A DNA stretch of 64,000 bases from Dactylis glomerata (Eukaryota > Streptophyta > Magnoliopsida > Poales > Poaceae), in contig QXEO01001034.1 in assembly GCA_007115705.1 (NCBI GenBank), positions 496,001 through 560,000 on the forward strand. The letters are read 5' to 3'. Numbering within the stretch: the stretch's first letter is position 1; each line of letters opens with the position of its first letter. Positions 42,233-55,423 of the stretch are shown here, piece by piece. A program made the translations under genes and the position numbers. Below the pieces are notes generated by a model, which worked only from the letters and a program-made list of their open reading frames with translations, had not been told where the DNA came from and did no database searches.

Positions 42233-42614
42233 TATTTTCAATTAATCAAGGTTATCTTCCAAATGATGGTCCAATCTAATGGGGAGTGCGGTGGGTAGTT
42301 TCTGTCTAATGAGTGGAGAGTGCGAGGGCATCTTGAGACAGGAGCGGAGAGTCAGGACAGGGTGCTAAGTGTTCCCTGTAATATATAAGAATCAGAACCG
42401 GGAAGTGAGGGTTAGGGTTTTTATGTGGTCTCTACAACAAATCCTGCTAACTATGTGGGTCACGTTTACACATAGGATCCATAATTTACATGCACGACTT
42501 TGTGTTGATGGGCCATGGCAGTTACAAGGACGTCCTTGACAACTCTCCTGTATTCGGTCCAATTTTAACATCTCTTAGATTGAACCGCAAACAATGGTAA
42601 TGCCCCCATCGACC
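42233..42614. other. Intergenic stretch, nothing recognised
   Basis: No gene or clear repeat is seen between the LTR-like element and the large LTR insertion. Confidence 0.4.
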
Positions 42615-42619
42615 GAGCG

Positions 42620-45600
42620 TGTGGGGACCCCGGATTACCCATCCGGAATACCCGATATGCATACAATTCACGATCCCATGATCAGTGTGTCGTGAATCCA
42701 CATATCCGAGTTGATAACAGAATTACATCACCCTTTACAGTACCGAATAACATACTTACAATTGGTCACATGACCAAGCATGATATTGCCACGCAGGGCA
42801 AGTCTACAACTAAGCAGCGGATACCAAGCAGCGTTGATGACCCACGTCATGCCTACTACCCTACAGGCAACTGACTGGGAGACATTCCTAGTTCGCACCG
42901 GCGTCGTCGAACTCCTCACCATCGTCCTCATAACCTTCTTCATAATCTGGCCAAGTTAATAGCCAGGGACAAAGCCGTGAGTACATTTTGGAATTGTACT
43001 CGCAAACCATCTAAAGGGGAGAGGACAGTATGCAGTTTGGCTGTATCAAGGAGAAAGGCTCTAATCTAGTTCATCCTATCTAGTCAATTTCTCGTGTCGA
43101 TATAGCATGTCATACGACATCTTTATATCCTTATTAAAGAAGATTTGTAGAAAGATTCTCGTGTCGATATAGCATGTCATACGACATCTCTATATCCTTC
43201 TTAAAGAGGATACTTACAAGAGAAGTCTTTGCAAAAGCTCTAGGAAAGGGGGAAACTCCTTTTCAAGAGAAAAGTCGGCGGTCAATCAAACATGACCACC
43301 ATCCTTATTAATTCCGGTAAATCACACATGACCACTTCCATTCCTTCGGCAGTACCCTGCAAGTACTCCGAACCATAACCATGCCACGGCAGTACCCTCC
43401 GAGTACTCCATCCGGCACCCTTCTCCATTTTCTCAAAAACATTTTTTTTGTAAAACCAAAACTTGACACAGGTTAAGTATGGCATTCCAACCGTCCATGA
43501 CCGAGGACGTGGCTATTCGAATAGATTACACTCTGCAGAGGTAATACACTTTACCCACACCATTCGATAAATCCGCCGGGATACCACCACGGACCGTCAT
43601 ACACAAGTATGCGGGGTTCGGATAATCGATCGAAGTCCTCCATCTACCTACCTTAGTACGGGTGCCTGCCCTGTGGAGTTTACCTCCCCGACACATCCCG
43701 GCAGTACCTCCTTTAGAGCGTAACTCCGGTGCCACGGCGGGAGAACCCAAGTGTCTTCCAGCCGGATAAATCCCGAAGGATCCCAATTTACTATTGCCCA
43801 CAAACTGGCGGCAACCCAGATTCCGGGGTCTTACAAACCTTTATATAGTGTGAGGCTCCCCGCACTAAGACAGGTAAACTTCAAACTAAGCCCTGGACCA
43901 TACCGGGGTAATGTGGTTGCACGGGGGTAATTGGTTTGGCGAACACTTATACACAATGCCCTTTTTCAGAAAATCCACCAACTCCTTCATCTCCTATATC
44001 CAACTCCTTGTTTACAAAACCTTTTGAAAACATTTCAATGGAGTAGCAACTACCCCAAGGTTTTTGAAATCACTTTCGAAATGCTTCCCAAGAGTATTCC
44101 CAATTTCCTAGAGTTTTGGCTCCACTACAAGTTTTTTTCCAAAGACATTGATGCTAGCCATCAAGTCTCTACTATGAGGGGTGTAGAATAGGTCACAAGA
44201 GGTGTCATCTCAAAGGATGATATCAAGTTGACTTGTGGAGCTAAGTCACCAACTATTGCTATCTAGAGATCAATAGCAATATGGAAAAACAATGCATAAA
44301 TAAGAGAGGAGGGGGAAACAATGCATAATGTAGCAATAGGATTCAGATATGCATCAAGTAGATGGCTTGCCTTGGTTGGCTTGTCCCTGATCACCTTCCT
44401 CCTGGTACTCAAAGTCTTCTCCCTCCTCGGTACACTCCTCGTTCGATTCTATCATCGGAAAAAAAAATAAAAGCACACAATAATCATACGTGCATACACA
44501 AGTCACAAGCATTTCAGCACTCATACCACACAAGCAAGGAGTATCAGAAACAAACAAGTTTAGAAAACAATCAATACAAGATTTTATAGGGTCTTTAGTA
44601 GCAAGTCAATTCTATTAGAAACTAGGGTTCTTCTATTAAGGCAATCATAACACCAATCCACTTCAATCAAGCATGCAGGTGTTCACATAGGTTAATTATC
44701 ATTCTCAGCACACCTACAGATAAACAACAAGGCTTTGAACCCAACAAAGTTGGATTCACTCCAAAACACTTTGTGGTTGAATTTCTATGAATTAACTAAT
44801 AGAAACTATGACTAGAACATCAAAATAATTCCTAGATATTCTCTGGGCATCATAAAAATGTGTCAGAGAATGTTCTGAAAAGCTCTTACTGAACACAATC
44901 CACAGAAATTGGATTCATACACAAATTCCTATTGTACTGCAAATGACAAAATAAACAAGACTTAATAAACTATTTGCCAAAAATTTTACTAATGCAGATA
45001 TACAGATCCTAAATATAAAACTCAGTGGGACACGCAAACTAACACATCAGAGCATCTCTGAAAATTGGAAACACAACAATACAGTATATAGAACTCAGAA
45101 TTTGGATTTTAGATTGAAAAGTGACTAATCTTGCCAAACAAAATACCATTTCATCTATATTGATCTAATATGCATGGAACCAGTGCCATTAGATAGATAT
45201 TTCAATAAGGAATCCATGGAATTTTGAATCAGGTCAAAAGGATTAATAGATCTTTTTCTATTGAATTTACAAGTTGCAGATTCAAATGAAAGTTTACAGG
45301 ATTCCCTGAAAAAAAAGGATTGGGCCGAATTCAGAAGATCTGGTCAGATCTGTGCCGGGCCGGCCCTATAAGCTATGTGCTTCGACTGAAAAAAAAGAGA
45401 GGCTGCTTTAAGAATCGTGCTACAAGCATCAACACATGCACGATGCCTGGCTAGCTCGGTTTCGATCGGAGACGACGGCATCTGAGGAAAGCTCACCGAG
45501 GGATGGCATGGAGGTCACGGGGGCGACTGCGGCGGTGCAGGGAAGACGGGAAGGACGGTGGAGAAGAGAGACGGCTTGCCTTGGCTGCCTTGGACGCGCG

Positions 45601-48157
45601 GACGAGTGCCCAGGCGAGAGGACTGAGACGGCGCGGCAGCCGCAGCTAGCGACGACGGAGACGACGGTCGAGCTCGACGACGGGGGTCTTCTGGTGATCT
45701 CCTGACAAAACAAATGGCTAGGTTAGATCTCAGATATGGCGCTAGGACGGGGGAGATAGAGAGAAACGGCGGAGGGGGTCGGCATCGAGCTCGCGACGCG
45801 GTGCCGTCCATGGCGGCGGTCCAACGCACTAGGGGAAGAAGGGAGACCGGAGTGCTAGAGGATCGGTCTGGGGTTGTTCTGGAGGGGAGTAGGTGTCGGG
45901 AGAGTGAAAGGAGAGCCCCGGGTGGGCTTATAATAGGCGAGGCCGAGCTCTGCTTGATGTGGCGTTCGCTGTCTGGCCGCGGAGCGCGGCGAGAGCGGCC
46001 AGCAGGAATACGACAAGAGAAGGAGGCGGTGCTGCGCCAGAGGGTCTGCGAGGGTGGTCGGTTGGCTCGGGAAGAGGATGCCAAACGGACGCACGCCAGG
46101 TGTTCGACGGAAGGACGTCTATCAGAGCGACGTCGGGAGAGACCGGGAGGAAAAATCTAAGGGCTACACCTTGCTGGGGAAGGCTCAAGGGGTCACAGGG
46201 GAAGCCAGTGGCGTGGTGGCTTGGTCAAATGAGCAAGTTTAGAAAAATGGCTATGCCATGGCGTTCTAGGGCAAAAGAAAGATGGACAGGCATGGGCGTC
46301 GCCATGGAGGCTGAAGAGTGGGGCAGGGGAGTAGTATGGGTGCTGGTACTCGCAGTGGTACTGTTTAGAGATGGGAAGGGAGACGCTGTAACAAGATTTG
46401 CAAGATATTGCCATTGAGTGGCATCGGCCACACCTTCTCCCTCCAAGCACAAGCAGCCAAGGATACTACTATAGTAGTGTAGGTCGACCAGAGGGAGGCT
46501 AAGGTGCTGGAGAGAGACGTAAAAGAAAGAGTTTGATAATGATAAAATGAGAATAGGAGAGATAGAGAATGATATGGACATTAACATGTGATGCTTCAAG
46601 TATGGCATGAGTTTGCTTGCAAACTTTCTCCAAAAACGCACATGTGGTAAGGGATCAGAGGTGGCGATGGCGATGTTGAGAAGTTGACATTTGATTTTGA
46701 ATTCTAAAAGAGATGGTTTTGATCACTTTTAGTAGGCAAGCCCAAATTTGAAGGAATTTGAGTTGAACTAGCTTTTTGAAACTTTTGAAAATAACAAAGT
46801 TGGATTTTGAGTTAAAAAGGGTTCTACTTCCATAACAAGGCATAGTAGAACGTTTGTAAAATTTAACAGCTGCTTAAGAAATGCAGACAATGGCGTAAGT
46901 ACCATTTCATACATTTTAGGGAAAAGAAAATGCAATAATAAGATAGTTTGATAAAAAAAATTTGAATGGAAAAATTATATGATAAACCATATCAAGAATT
47001 TTTCCTATTTTATTTAAGAAAAGAATCCAAAATCGTTTAGTAAAACTTTGAAATAGCCTCATAGCCAAAGTAGGGAATAAAAAGGATTTTTGAGGTTCTT
47101 AGTAAATTTGGAGGCGAACGTTAAGATTGAAAACTTGATTTATTGCTCTAGGGCAATGCATACACGTCTAGAGGTGAAACTTGGTGTTGTTATCCTACTA
47201 GCAAGGTTCTAAGAGTTGATCAAAACACACACAAGGTTTGAGGTAATCAATTCATCTATAGATATTGGATAGGAACCAATTTGATAAGAGAAGAGATGAA
47301 CTTTGGCTCTGACTAAGATCTTGGGAAAAGATAGTAGAGGTGATCAAAGAGGTAGAGAGTGGATGTGAGAAACTTCATGATTATACATGGATCTTCTAGA
47401 TGATTTTGAGATGGGATAGGTCACATAAACAATAGGGGTGATCTTACTTTTTGTTAATTTGCACTGAAAGTTTTAGTATAGCCAAGTGGGGTTTTGAAAG
47501 AAGATAGCCACAAACACTTTTACGAACTATGGGTAATATTCCCATAATTTTTAGAGACAAGAATGATACCAAAGTGGTACCTCTCATATATCTGTTATTA
47601 TTCTGAAAATAAGAAAAACACTTCTGGAAATACTTTTTATAAAATATATTTGTGAAATAAAATGGGTGCACATATAGGGTGAACCTCATTTCTAATTCCT
47701 TTGGATAAACTTGTATTGTGAAAATAAATACTCATTTCCTAAAAAATAGAGTTTTAGAGTTTTCAAAGAGTAAAACATCAAAATAGGTTTTATTTGAAAG
47801 ATAGACTAAAATAATTTTATAGGAATACCCCCACTGGCCATTTTATAGATTGATGTGTTATAGATAGGTTAGGCCACATGCCTACCTGTAGATCATAGCT
47901 ACAAACAAGCAAATCAATCAAAGTCAAACAAGTCACACAAAGTCAACTTATCACACATAGTCAAACCATTGGAAATAGGAGGGGTTGGTCCACAACCTTA
48001 TTCAACAAGAAACTTACAAGCAACAATCACACAACAAACAAGGCAAACATGCAAGAGACTCCAGTAAATCTGATTAAGCACAAAAAGTTTTTATTGGCCC
48101 TCATTTTTGCATTACTAAACTCTTCTTAAATATGGCTACAAAAGTTGGGGTGTTACA
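42620..48157 (-). mobile_element. Large LTR-like insertion (5.5 kb) with 5-bp target duplication, probably a solo LTR
   Basis: GAGCG flanks both sides (42615-42619 and 48158-48162). On the minus strand the insertion begins TGTAACACCCC and ends GGGGTCCCCACA, the TG...CA of an LTR. I find no second copy of either end inside, so the whole may be one very long solo LTR. A TATA-like TTATAAG on the minus strand (about 45930) and a GC-rich leader below it would fit an LTR promoter. An internal TGTAAGACCCCGG (minus strand at 43838) could instead mark a nested LTR (42620-43838). No retroviral gene is recognised anywhere in it. Confidence 0.6.
43089..43222. repeat. 67-bp tandem duplication
   Basis: CTCGTGTCGATATAGCATGT begins at 43091 and again at 43158, each followed by near-identical sequence. 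It is a local duplication within the large LTR insertion. Confidence 0.85.
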
Positions 48158-48243
48158 GAGCGCGGCATAAAAAGCACCTCTCTTTATATGCGACTTACCA
48201 CCACATAATTATTTTATCATTAAGTGATCTACCATGACACTTA

Positions 48244-48613
48244 CTAGAAGAATACCCCGCGCGTTGCAGCGGGAATCTCTTTAAAAACATTATTATGTAT
48301 AAGACACATGAAATATGAAATTGTCTATTAAATCTGAAGATTCAATTGGTCACAATATTCAAGGGCTAAATTTAATTAAAGTGAAATTGTTCTGTATTTT
48401 CCCACAAAAATGGTGAAGTGGTCAATTGTATGGCTTAAAAGAAACAATGAGGTGGATATGTTGCATGCAAATATATACTATAATTAATTAATATTAGTGG
48501 GATGACATGGACAATTGATTGGCTAATATAGTGGGTGATGTGGATAGCTTGCATGTTGAGATAGACAACTTAAATGATCCCTTAGTGGGGTTTTGCTTTA
48601 TAAGAAGTATAGA
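48244..48613 (-). mobile_element. Miniature Helitron, 370 bp
   Basis: On the minus strand the 5' end is TCTATACTTCTTATAAAGC, preceded by A, and the 3' end is CTAG followed by T. A hairpin CCCGCTGCAACGCGCGGG lies about 12 bases before the 3' end. Both termini and the A/T target site are intact. It is non-coding. Confidence 0.82.
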
Positions 48614-49375
48614 TTGGTCAATCGCCCTTGATAGCCGCTGGAAAGCCGATTCAGTGCGAATAATACTTTTGGTTGTAATTTTTCTTATGCCGGCCAAGAA
48701 ATCCTGCCGGGGTGTTGGGGAGGGGGGAGGGGGGCTGTAGTGGCTTAGTCGCGACGAGATGTTGAAACCATATCCCATGTCTGTATGATTTGATTACTTT
48801 TTTATACGTAGTTACCATATAACTATCTCATACTTACAAAAAATTACCACTATTTAGCTACCAGATTAACATCAAATACATGTAAGCGAGCATGTGGCAC
48901 AATCGGTCTGGATTTGGGGATAACATGTACATATATAAGCAAAATAGATTAAATTCAATTTTGTCCATTTGAAATTTAGAGCATTAAATGGATGATATGA
49001 ATATTCTTAATTTTTTTTACTATATTGATATGTTATCTAGACATTCAGAATAAAATTATTGGTTGAATTTTCATCACGATGATTGTGTCCCATTTGTATA
49101 TTTTCACAAATTTTACAACGAAACAATTATTTTGATATACACTTTTTAATTTTCTTACCTATTAGCTAGGATAGCTTTTTTCAATTCATCGAAACTTAGC
49201 AACTAGCATACCCTCATTATCACTACAACTTTGATAGAAAGCCATCTCGGTGAACATATAATACTAACAATCGATAATATTGATTTTAATTATCCTAGCC
49301 TAATGATTTACCATCAAATGAAAAAAATCATCTAATATCACACAAAAAATGTACTATTCTAGAAACTAGCATGGT
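48614..49375. other. AT-rich intergenic stretch
   Basis: Only short frames and AT-rich sequence are seen between two Helitrons. No gene is recognised. Confidence 0.4.
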
Positions 49376-49856
49376 GGCCCTCTCAAATGCGAGGGCATCA
49401 TTTGAAGTGAGTTGAGTGTGTTCAATAAAATAAACAAATGGTTTCAATGATGTCACATTACTTCCTATTATGTGACAAAAAGTCAAAATGTTCTACAGCT
49501 GACTGCAAATGTTTTGATAACAAAAAATATCACGTAAGTGATATAAGATCTATAACATCTTTGGAAATCATAAAGTTATGGGAAAATGATTATTATGTCA
49601 TATGTTGGAATAACCAACTAATTAAGTGATATAAGATCTGTAAATAGAACTGCAGTTCTTACAGATAATTATTCATCAGTTAACTTTGATAAAAAAATAG
49701 GTTGAATTAAAAATAAAATGGTCTATCCCCCTTAATATGTAGGTCACATTATATAGTTCCCTAGCAGAAGCTCCTAGTCTTTCTCAACATGTTTCAACAA
49801 AGTCTTTTGCTGTTGCTTACATCTATCACGTTTCATCCCAGGTAGCTAACCTCGTA

Positions 49857-50096
49857 CTCTCTCTCTATTCCAAAATAACATGCATACAGTTTTCAGCCAA
49901 AGTCAAACTTTTTATAGTTTGACCAATTATATAAAAAAATATCGACATCTATAATACCAAATATATTTCATGGTTCTAACAGTATTAATTTAGAAATATA
50001 AATATTTATATAGTTTTTAATATAGTTGGTCAAACTTTAAAAAGTTTGACTTTGACTAAGAACTATTTGCATCCTACTATTTTAAGATAGAGGGAG
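49857..50096. mobile_element. Stowaway MITE, 240 bp, inside a Helitron
   Basis: CTCTCTCTCTATTCCAAAATAA and CTCCCTCTATCTTAAAATAG are the inverted ends, with TA at 49855-49856 and 50097-50098. The duplication starting at 50028 copied its right end. Confidence 0.75.
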
Positions 50097-50625
50097 TAGT
50101 AAATATGAAACATATCAGGCGAGGAACTTAGATGACTTTGACTAAAATAGTTTATAGTGTGAGTTTGTCCATAATGCCTCGACTAATGTTGTTTCTTATT
50201 AATTTTAAAGGCTCAGAATATTCCTTCACTCTCGGAACATTCTCGCGAGAATCCATGTTGACTAAGCCCTTTGTGTATGGTTAACCCGATAATTATGTTT
50301 AGTATGTAGTATGTTCCGTTGATAGTACGACTATATTGGTCAAACTTTAAAAGTTTGACTTTGGCTAAGAACTATATGCATCCTACTATTTTAAGATAGA
50401 GGGAGTAGTAAATATGAAACATATTAGGCGAGGAACTTAGATGAATTTGACTAAAATAGTTTACACTGTGAGTTTGTCCATAATGCCTCGACTAATGTTG
50501 TTTCTTATTAATTTTAAAGGCTCAAAATATTCCTTCACTCTAAGATCATTCTCGCGAGAATCCATGTTGACTAAGCCCTTTTTGTATGGTTAACCCGTAT
50601 GTGGTATGTTCCGTTGATAGTACGA
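50028..50625. repeat. Direct duplication, 310-bp period
   Basis: GGTCAAACTTTAAAA starts at 50028 and again at 50338. The following about 270 bases are repeated with a few differences, including the MITE right end and an ATTCTCGCGAGAAT palindrome. Confidence 0.85.
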
Positions 50626-51484
50626 CTAATGTTGCTACTTTATTAATATCAAAACTTCATGACTCCAAACTTTTCCAAGCATTTTTTTGAGTCTATGGGT
50701 CCAATAGTAGTAAAATAAATATTTCATTTATCTGTAATCTTCCATTGATTATGCGACTAATATCGCTACTTCATTAATCTTAAAATTTCACGACTCCAAA
50801 CTTTTTGCCAATTGTTTTGTGAGTCTGTGGGTCCAATGGCTGTTGAATAAATATTTCATTTATCTGTAATCTATAAATAACATAATACTGATCATTTTAC
50901 ACTTTATAAATATTATATTTAAATTTCATATTCCTATACCCATAGCCATCAGCTTCTAGCATTGACCATGATGTTCCAGCCAAATTTTTATTTTTTGCTT
51001 CTATCGAACATGTTTCAGCTAACTTTTGTGGTATACTAACTAATGTTTGCCTACATACCAAGTTGATTCTGTAGTCTATACCTTGCAGTAGCGTGTTGCT
51101 GACCCAGCTATGTCGCGCATAAATTTCTTGGACTTATAAAAGTGCACTATATGATAGATGTTGTACCAATCGTATATGAAGTCTCGTATATGGCCTGGAC
51201 TCTTCTTTTTAATAGTATTTATTTTAGCATGGACTGTACAAAAGAAAATCTTGTGAAACAAAACAGCGTAACCTATGGTTCGGACTTGACACGCGCATGT
51301 ATGAGCCAATAGTTTGCATGTAACGTGTTGGGCCTAACATGTTGTATAATTATTCTGTTACATAAATCTTATGGTTGTGATTTAAAGTCCTAGTAGATCT
51401 AACAGTTAAAATAATTCTAATGATGTGGATTAATGTGGTGTCTCTATTTTAGACATCCGTATTGTGCTTTTAGTATATAGTAGA

Positions 51485-52595
51485 TGGTGTAATACTTCGG
51501 CTGTAACTAAAAGATAATTAAAGATATTACCTGGATTTGTGATATTTTATTTACCATAACATTAGTTGGTGTTATAGGTCTAGCGTTTATTTCTTAACAT
51601 AAAATGTGATATCCATGAAACAAAAATTTAATTTCTCATCCACTCTAAATACATCAAAGATGATGCCCTGGCATTTGCAAATGCCACCATGGTAATTTTG
51701 CAAATTCCGGTAAATCTGGAGGGTCATAAGATCTCAACGATTTCCCCCTTTAAAGTTACCCTTAGCAAAGAAACAATATAATATTTTTTTTCTCAAAAAT
51801 ACGACTTAGTATTTCGAATACCGTATGGCAAGAGTTAGGCTCAGTTTGGCAAGAATGTAATTTTGAAGTATTCTTAGTTTCTAAGAATACTAAAGTATCA
51901 AATAGTTTAAGGTGTTTGGGTCTAGCAAATATTTTGACTTTAGAAACTGAAGTATCCCCCAAAACATCATTTTTTTGCCTAATTGAAAACATGGCCGGAC
52001 CTTTTTTCAAAATTAAAGTATTCTCTAAACTGAAGTATTGTTAGCCAAGCATTATAATACTATAGTTTTGTAATACTTTAGTTTTAGAAAAACTTTACTG
52101 TCAAACTAGGCAGGCCACGTGGGACCAGCACCATGGCAAAGCTAGCATATATAGCCTGGACCTGACGTAGCCCTTTTGCCCAGCAAGCAAGGAATGGTAT
52201 TCGGGTATCTGTATGACGAATTTGTTCAAGATCGGTGACAGAGAAAACACTCTAAACTTTTCATGTTTGGCTATAAAAAATTATCTTTTAATTTTGTTGT
52301 CTAAAAATCCAACGGTTCTCACTGTTGAATGCAACCGCCCGAGAAATATTTTGCAGCCCGAAAGTATCTCCTCTTCCATGTGTGTGACATGCATACAGCT
52401 GCCATCCAGACATAAAAAAACTAAAGCATCAAAAGCAATTGACGACACTTGCTCGGAACAAAAGTGATAATTAATAAGTTGTAAGACACACAAAAGTTAG
52501 CTTTCAAGCATCTAAAAAAACTTAGATTTCAAGCGTAGCAAGCCAAGTATCGAACACACATATTGTTTAAGTACGCGTGGGTGGGTGGGGGGCAA
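51485..52595. other. Upstream region of DUF247 gene 2, with a MITE-like palindrome
   Basis: A possible MITE spans about 51838-52112 (GGCTCAGTTTGGCA against GGCCTGCCTAGTTTGACA). A decayed Helitron-like 3' hairpin GGCATTTGCAAATGCC lies at about 51671-51686. No coding gene is seen. The TATA box of the gene lies at the right edge. Confidence 0.4.
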
Positions 52596-52603
52596 TATAT
52601 AAT
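52596..52603 (+). promoter_or_regulatory. TATA box of DUF247 gene 2
   Basis: TATATAAT lies about 50 bases upstream of the ATG at 52654, leaving room for a very short 5' UTR. No other TATA-like box lies closer to the start. Confidence 0.5.
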
Positions 52604-52653
52604 CCCACAAGATTAAACAAAGACTAGCTTTGTGGTGAAAACAAACAAAGACC

Positions 52654-55423
52654 ATGGCATTCCGAGCTCGTCTTGAAACCCCGACACAGCCAATTGGGCA
52701 TAGTGCCCAGGCTTGCTTTGAGAAAATGAAGTCCACCAAAGAGATGGTCTCCCAAGCAACTCAGCTCACACCCACAGCGACGGGTGCGCCTATCCGGTTC
52801 TTCAACGAGCACACCGGCTACATCAGGGATCAGATGGAGAACGAGGATGGCGTGGGGCAGAAGATTTTCCGCCCCAAGTGCGTTGCCATCGGGCCACGCT
52901 TCCACGGAGAGAAGGACCTGGAGCGGGGTGAAAAAATCAAGCGCCTCGCCGCGTGGGACTTGTGGGAGTGCTCCGACCAGCCCTTCAGCGAGCTCTACGG
53001 ACGGGTCGAGGCGGTGGTAGCCGTGGCCCGAGCCAGCTACGCGAGCTCCATGGATAGCTTCACCGACGAGGAGCTCGCCACCATGATGTTCGTCGACGGC
53101 TGCTTTCTGCTGCAGCTGATGGCCACGATTAACCGCCTGGACGGCGGCGTGTTTTCCGCCAGCACGCTTCACTTCCCATCAGCTGTCTCTGAGGTCGGCG
53201 CCACCACAGTAACCACGGACATCTTCATCGTGGAGAACCAGATCCCTTGGGTCGTCCTCCACGCGCTCATGGCCATCAGGCCCGTGCAGGTCTTGTTCTT
53301 CATCGACACCTGCATCGCGACCTCGTTTGACAAGAAAGCAGCCAGGCCTGATCGGCAGCACGAGTGTGCCGACGACTACGGACCGATCCACCTCCTCGAC
53401 CTGCTCTGCAAGCGGCACATAGGGCAGGTCCCTACGCTCACAGGGGAGCAAATGTACGCCTACGCTCAGCTGGAGGTTGGCAACTGGATGTCGGCCACAG
53501 AACTGGCGGAGGCTGGTGTGTGTATCTGCCCCAGCCGCACCCCGCGCTTCGCCGACCTTGGCTTCCGGTGGCGGTGGCCCGTGTTTGGCCGCCTATCGCT
53601 GCCGCCCCTCATCCTCAGCCAGACAACCCTCGCGCTCTTCCTTAATATGCTCGCATTCGAGCAGTTCTACTGGGATAAATTGGACAACAGGTAATGTTAT
53701 TGTTCTTACAACCTTTGTTCCAAAATACATATAACAAGTTTTGGATGCCACACTTGAGGGCTACTGTCTCTTTTTCGACAAAGGGAATATCAGTCTATCC
53801 CACAATGTAAGCCGTTTTAGCAAACTATTTTAGTTGGCTAAAACGGCACCCAGCCTCTCTGCATCAACAAAATATCCAATAGAGAATACAAAACGTTATG
53901 CGTGTCGCACCTGAGGGATATTGTCTACATAGGTGTAAGGCCCACGTGCATCGGGCTGTCCATGTACTGCGTGGAAACCTGTCGCGTGATGCCAGTCATA
54001 TGCAAAGCTACACTAGAATGTATTTTGAATACAAATCTAATTATATCACCTTTGTTTATGTACCGAGCTCTTTTAACATGCTCTTACCCCATAGGGGTAA
54101 GATAAGGTTTAAATCTGAGCCGTTCATTGATGAAGGCTAGTTTGGTCTGGGTACAAATAATCTTGAAAGGGCTTTTATGAGCCCTTTGAGATTAAATGTT
54201 CCTCTTATACCCCTTAAATGGTAATAGAACATACTAGCCATTAGATGAAAGTAAATGGACGGCTCATAAAAGTTTAGGAGCACCTTAAAAGTTCTCTTAT
54301 GTACCACACATATCATTGGTAGTCTATTAGTTGGTAAAACATTCACAACTTGCATTTTGGAAAATATTTCCTCTAGGTAACAGTCATTTTGAGAATATTA
54401 TCATCAGAAGATAAATAATGCGACTTTATTATTTTTTGTAGAATATAACAATTAAACTTAATATGCATACAAGAAGAGTCATAGTTGTACTTAAACATGT
54501 CAGCCAAACTACTTGGACATTTCACCAGTTTTCTATTTATCTATAGTGATAAATATTTGAATATGTATATTGCACATAGTCAAACTTTTGTAACTTAATT
54601 TGACTAATATGAAACAATACTTGAGTTTCTAAAGTAAAAAAGTATTACAATAATATTTCCAATGACGTACTAGGGTATTTCTTTATATAGTCTAACTTTT
54701 GGCTACCCAAAAAAGTGTAATATTTTGGAACTCACTATTCATGTATGAGCTGTCGATTCTGCGTTGCCTGCCCAAGGACATTACTAGATTTGTAAAACTA
54801 TAATACTGTAATTCTATTCGGATATATGAAGACACTATCGATAAATCCATTGTCTCCTAACGTCCATTCGTCCAACACAATCTAAAGAGACAGGTTGTGT
54901 TCTATACATGAACTATGTAATTGAAATTGCCACTTTTGTGTGTTTTCAAGAAGTTTTAGATTCAGTACCTTGAACAGGTGTTCTTGTGTATGCATATATT
55001 GTTTGGATTAGCTTGTGTACTAATGACCCTTCTACATGTGTGTATACAAGGAGCAACGTGTCTGCATACTTTGGAATACTCTCATCGCTTATGAGCACGG
55101 AGGAAGACGTCCAGCAGCTCCGGCGTAAGGGTATCATCTCAACAACGCTGAGTGACAAGGAGGTGATGAAGTTTTTCAAGAAGTTGGAGCCGCATGCCTG
55201 CGGGACTAATTCAGCAATTACGGTCTACTTGCTCCTAGCCACCGTCAACAACTTCTTCAAGAGGCAGAGGATGTGGATCGCCATCCACTCCTTCGTGTAC
55301 CATAACATCAAGTTCATCATAGCCATCGGCTCCTTCCTCAGTGTGTCCTTGTCCATACTCAAGGCCATCCTTAATCTTCATGGCTCTTCAAATGTTGGGC
55401 CGGCCACAGGACACCAACCGTAA
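52654..55423 (+). CDS. DUF247 (UPF0481) membrane protein 2, two exons, apparently intact
   Basis: Exon 1 (52654-53690) and exon 2 (55051-55423) join through an AG/GTAATG donor and an ACAAG acceptor, giving 469 residues, a normal length for the family. Recognisable blocks are RPKCVAIGPRFHGEKDLERGE, MMFVDGCFLLQLM, DIFIVENQIPWVVLHAL, PIHLLDLLCKRHIG, SATELAEAGVCI, LALFLNMLAFEQ and STEEDVQQLRRKGII. A hydrophobic helix near the C-terminus (FIIAIGSFLSVSLSILKAIL) should anchor it, with most of the protein on one membrane face. The start is the first ATG after the TATA box. The intron is 1360 bases. DUF247 proteins are mostly uncharacterised; in grasses some control self-incompatibility in pollen. Nothing here shows which role this one has. 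Confidence 0.88.
53691..55050 (+). other. Intron of DUF247 gene 2 with two perfect hairpins
   Basis: The intron contains an 11-bp-arm palindrome GCCGTTTTAGC/GCTAAAACGGC (53811-53847). A second one is built on TGAAAGGGCT/AGCCCTTTGA (54158-54194). Nothing else is recognised; small open frames are not supported. Confidence 0.6.

Larger units (their letters stand above)
49376..51484 (-). mobile_element. Non-autonomous Helitron, 2109 bp
   Basis: On the minus strand the 5' end is TCTACTATATACTAAAAGC (51484) with A before it. The 3' end is CTAG (49376) followed by T, with the stem GCCCTC...GAGGGC just upstream. Both ends are of the same family as the Helitrons at 11903-19602. It contains a Stowaway MITE and a 310-bp tandem duplication but no protein. 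Confidence 0.85.

Noticed and set aside
45436..46640. Overlapping frames of 80-190 codons on both strands
   Set aside because: GC-rich leader-like sequence inside the large LTR insertion; no domains and no codon pattern favouring one frame.
51655..51698. A plus-strand Helitron 3' end
   Set aside because: The hairpin is present but CTAG is replaced by GTAA and no 5' partner is found upstream, so at most it is a decayed remnant.
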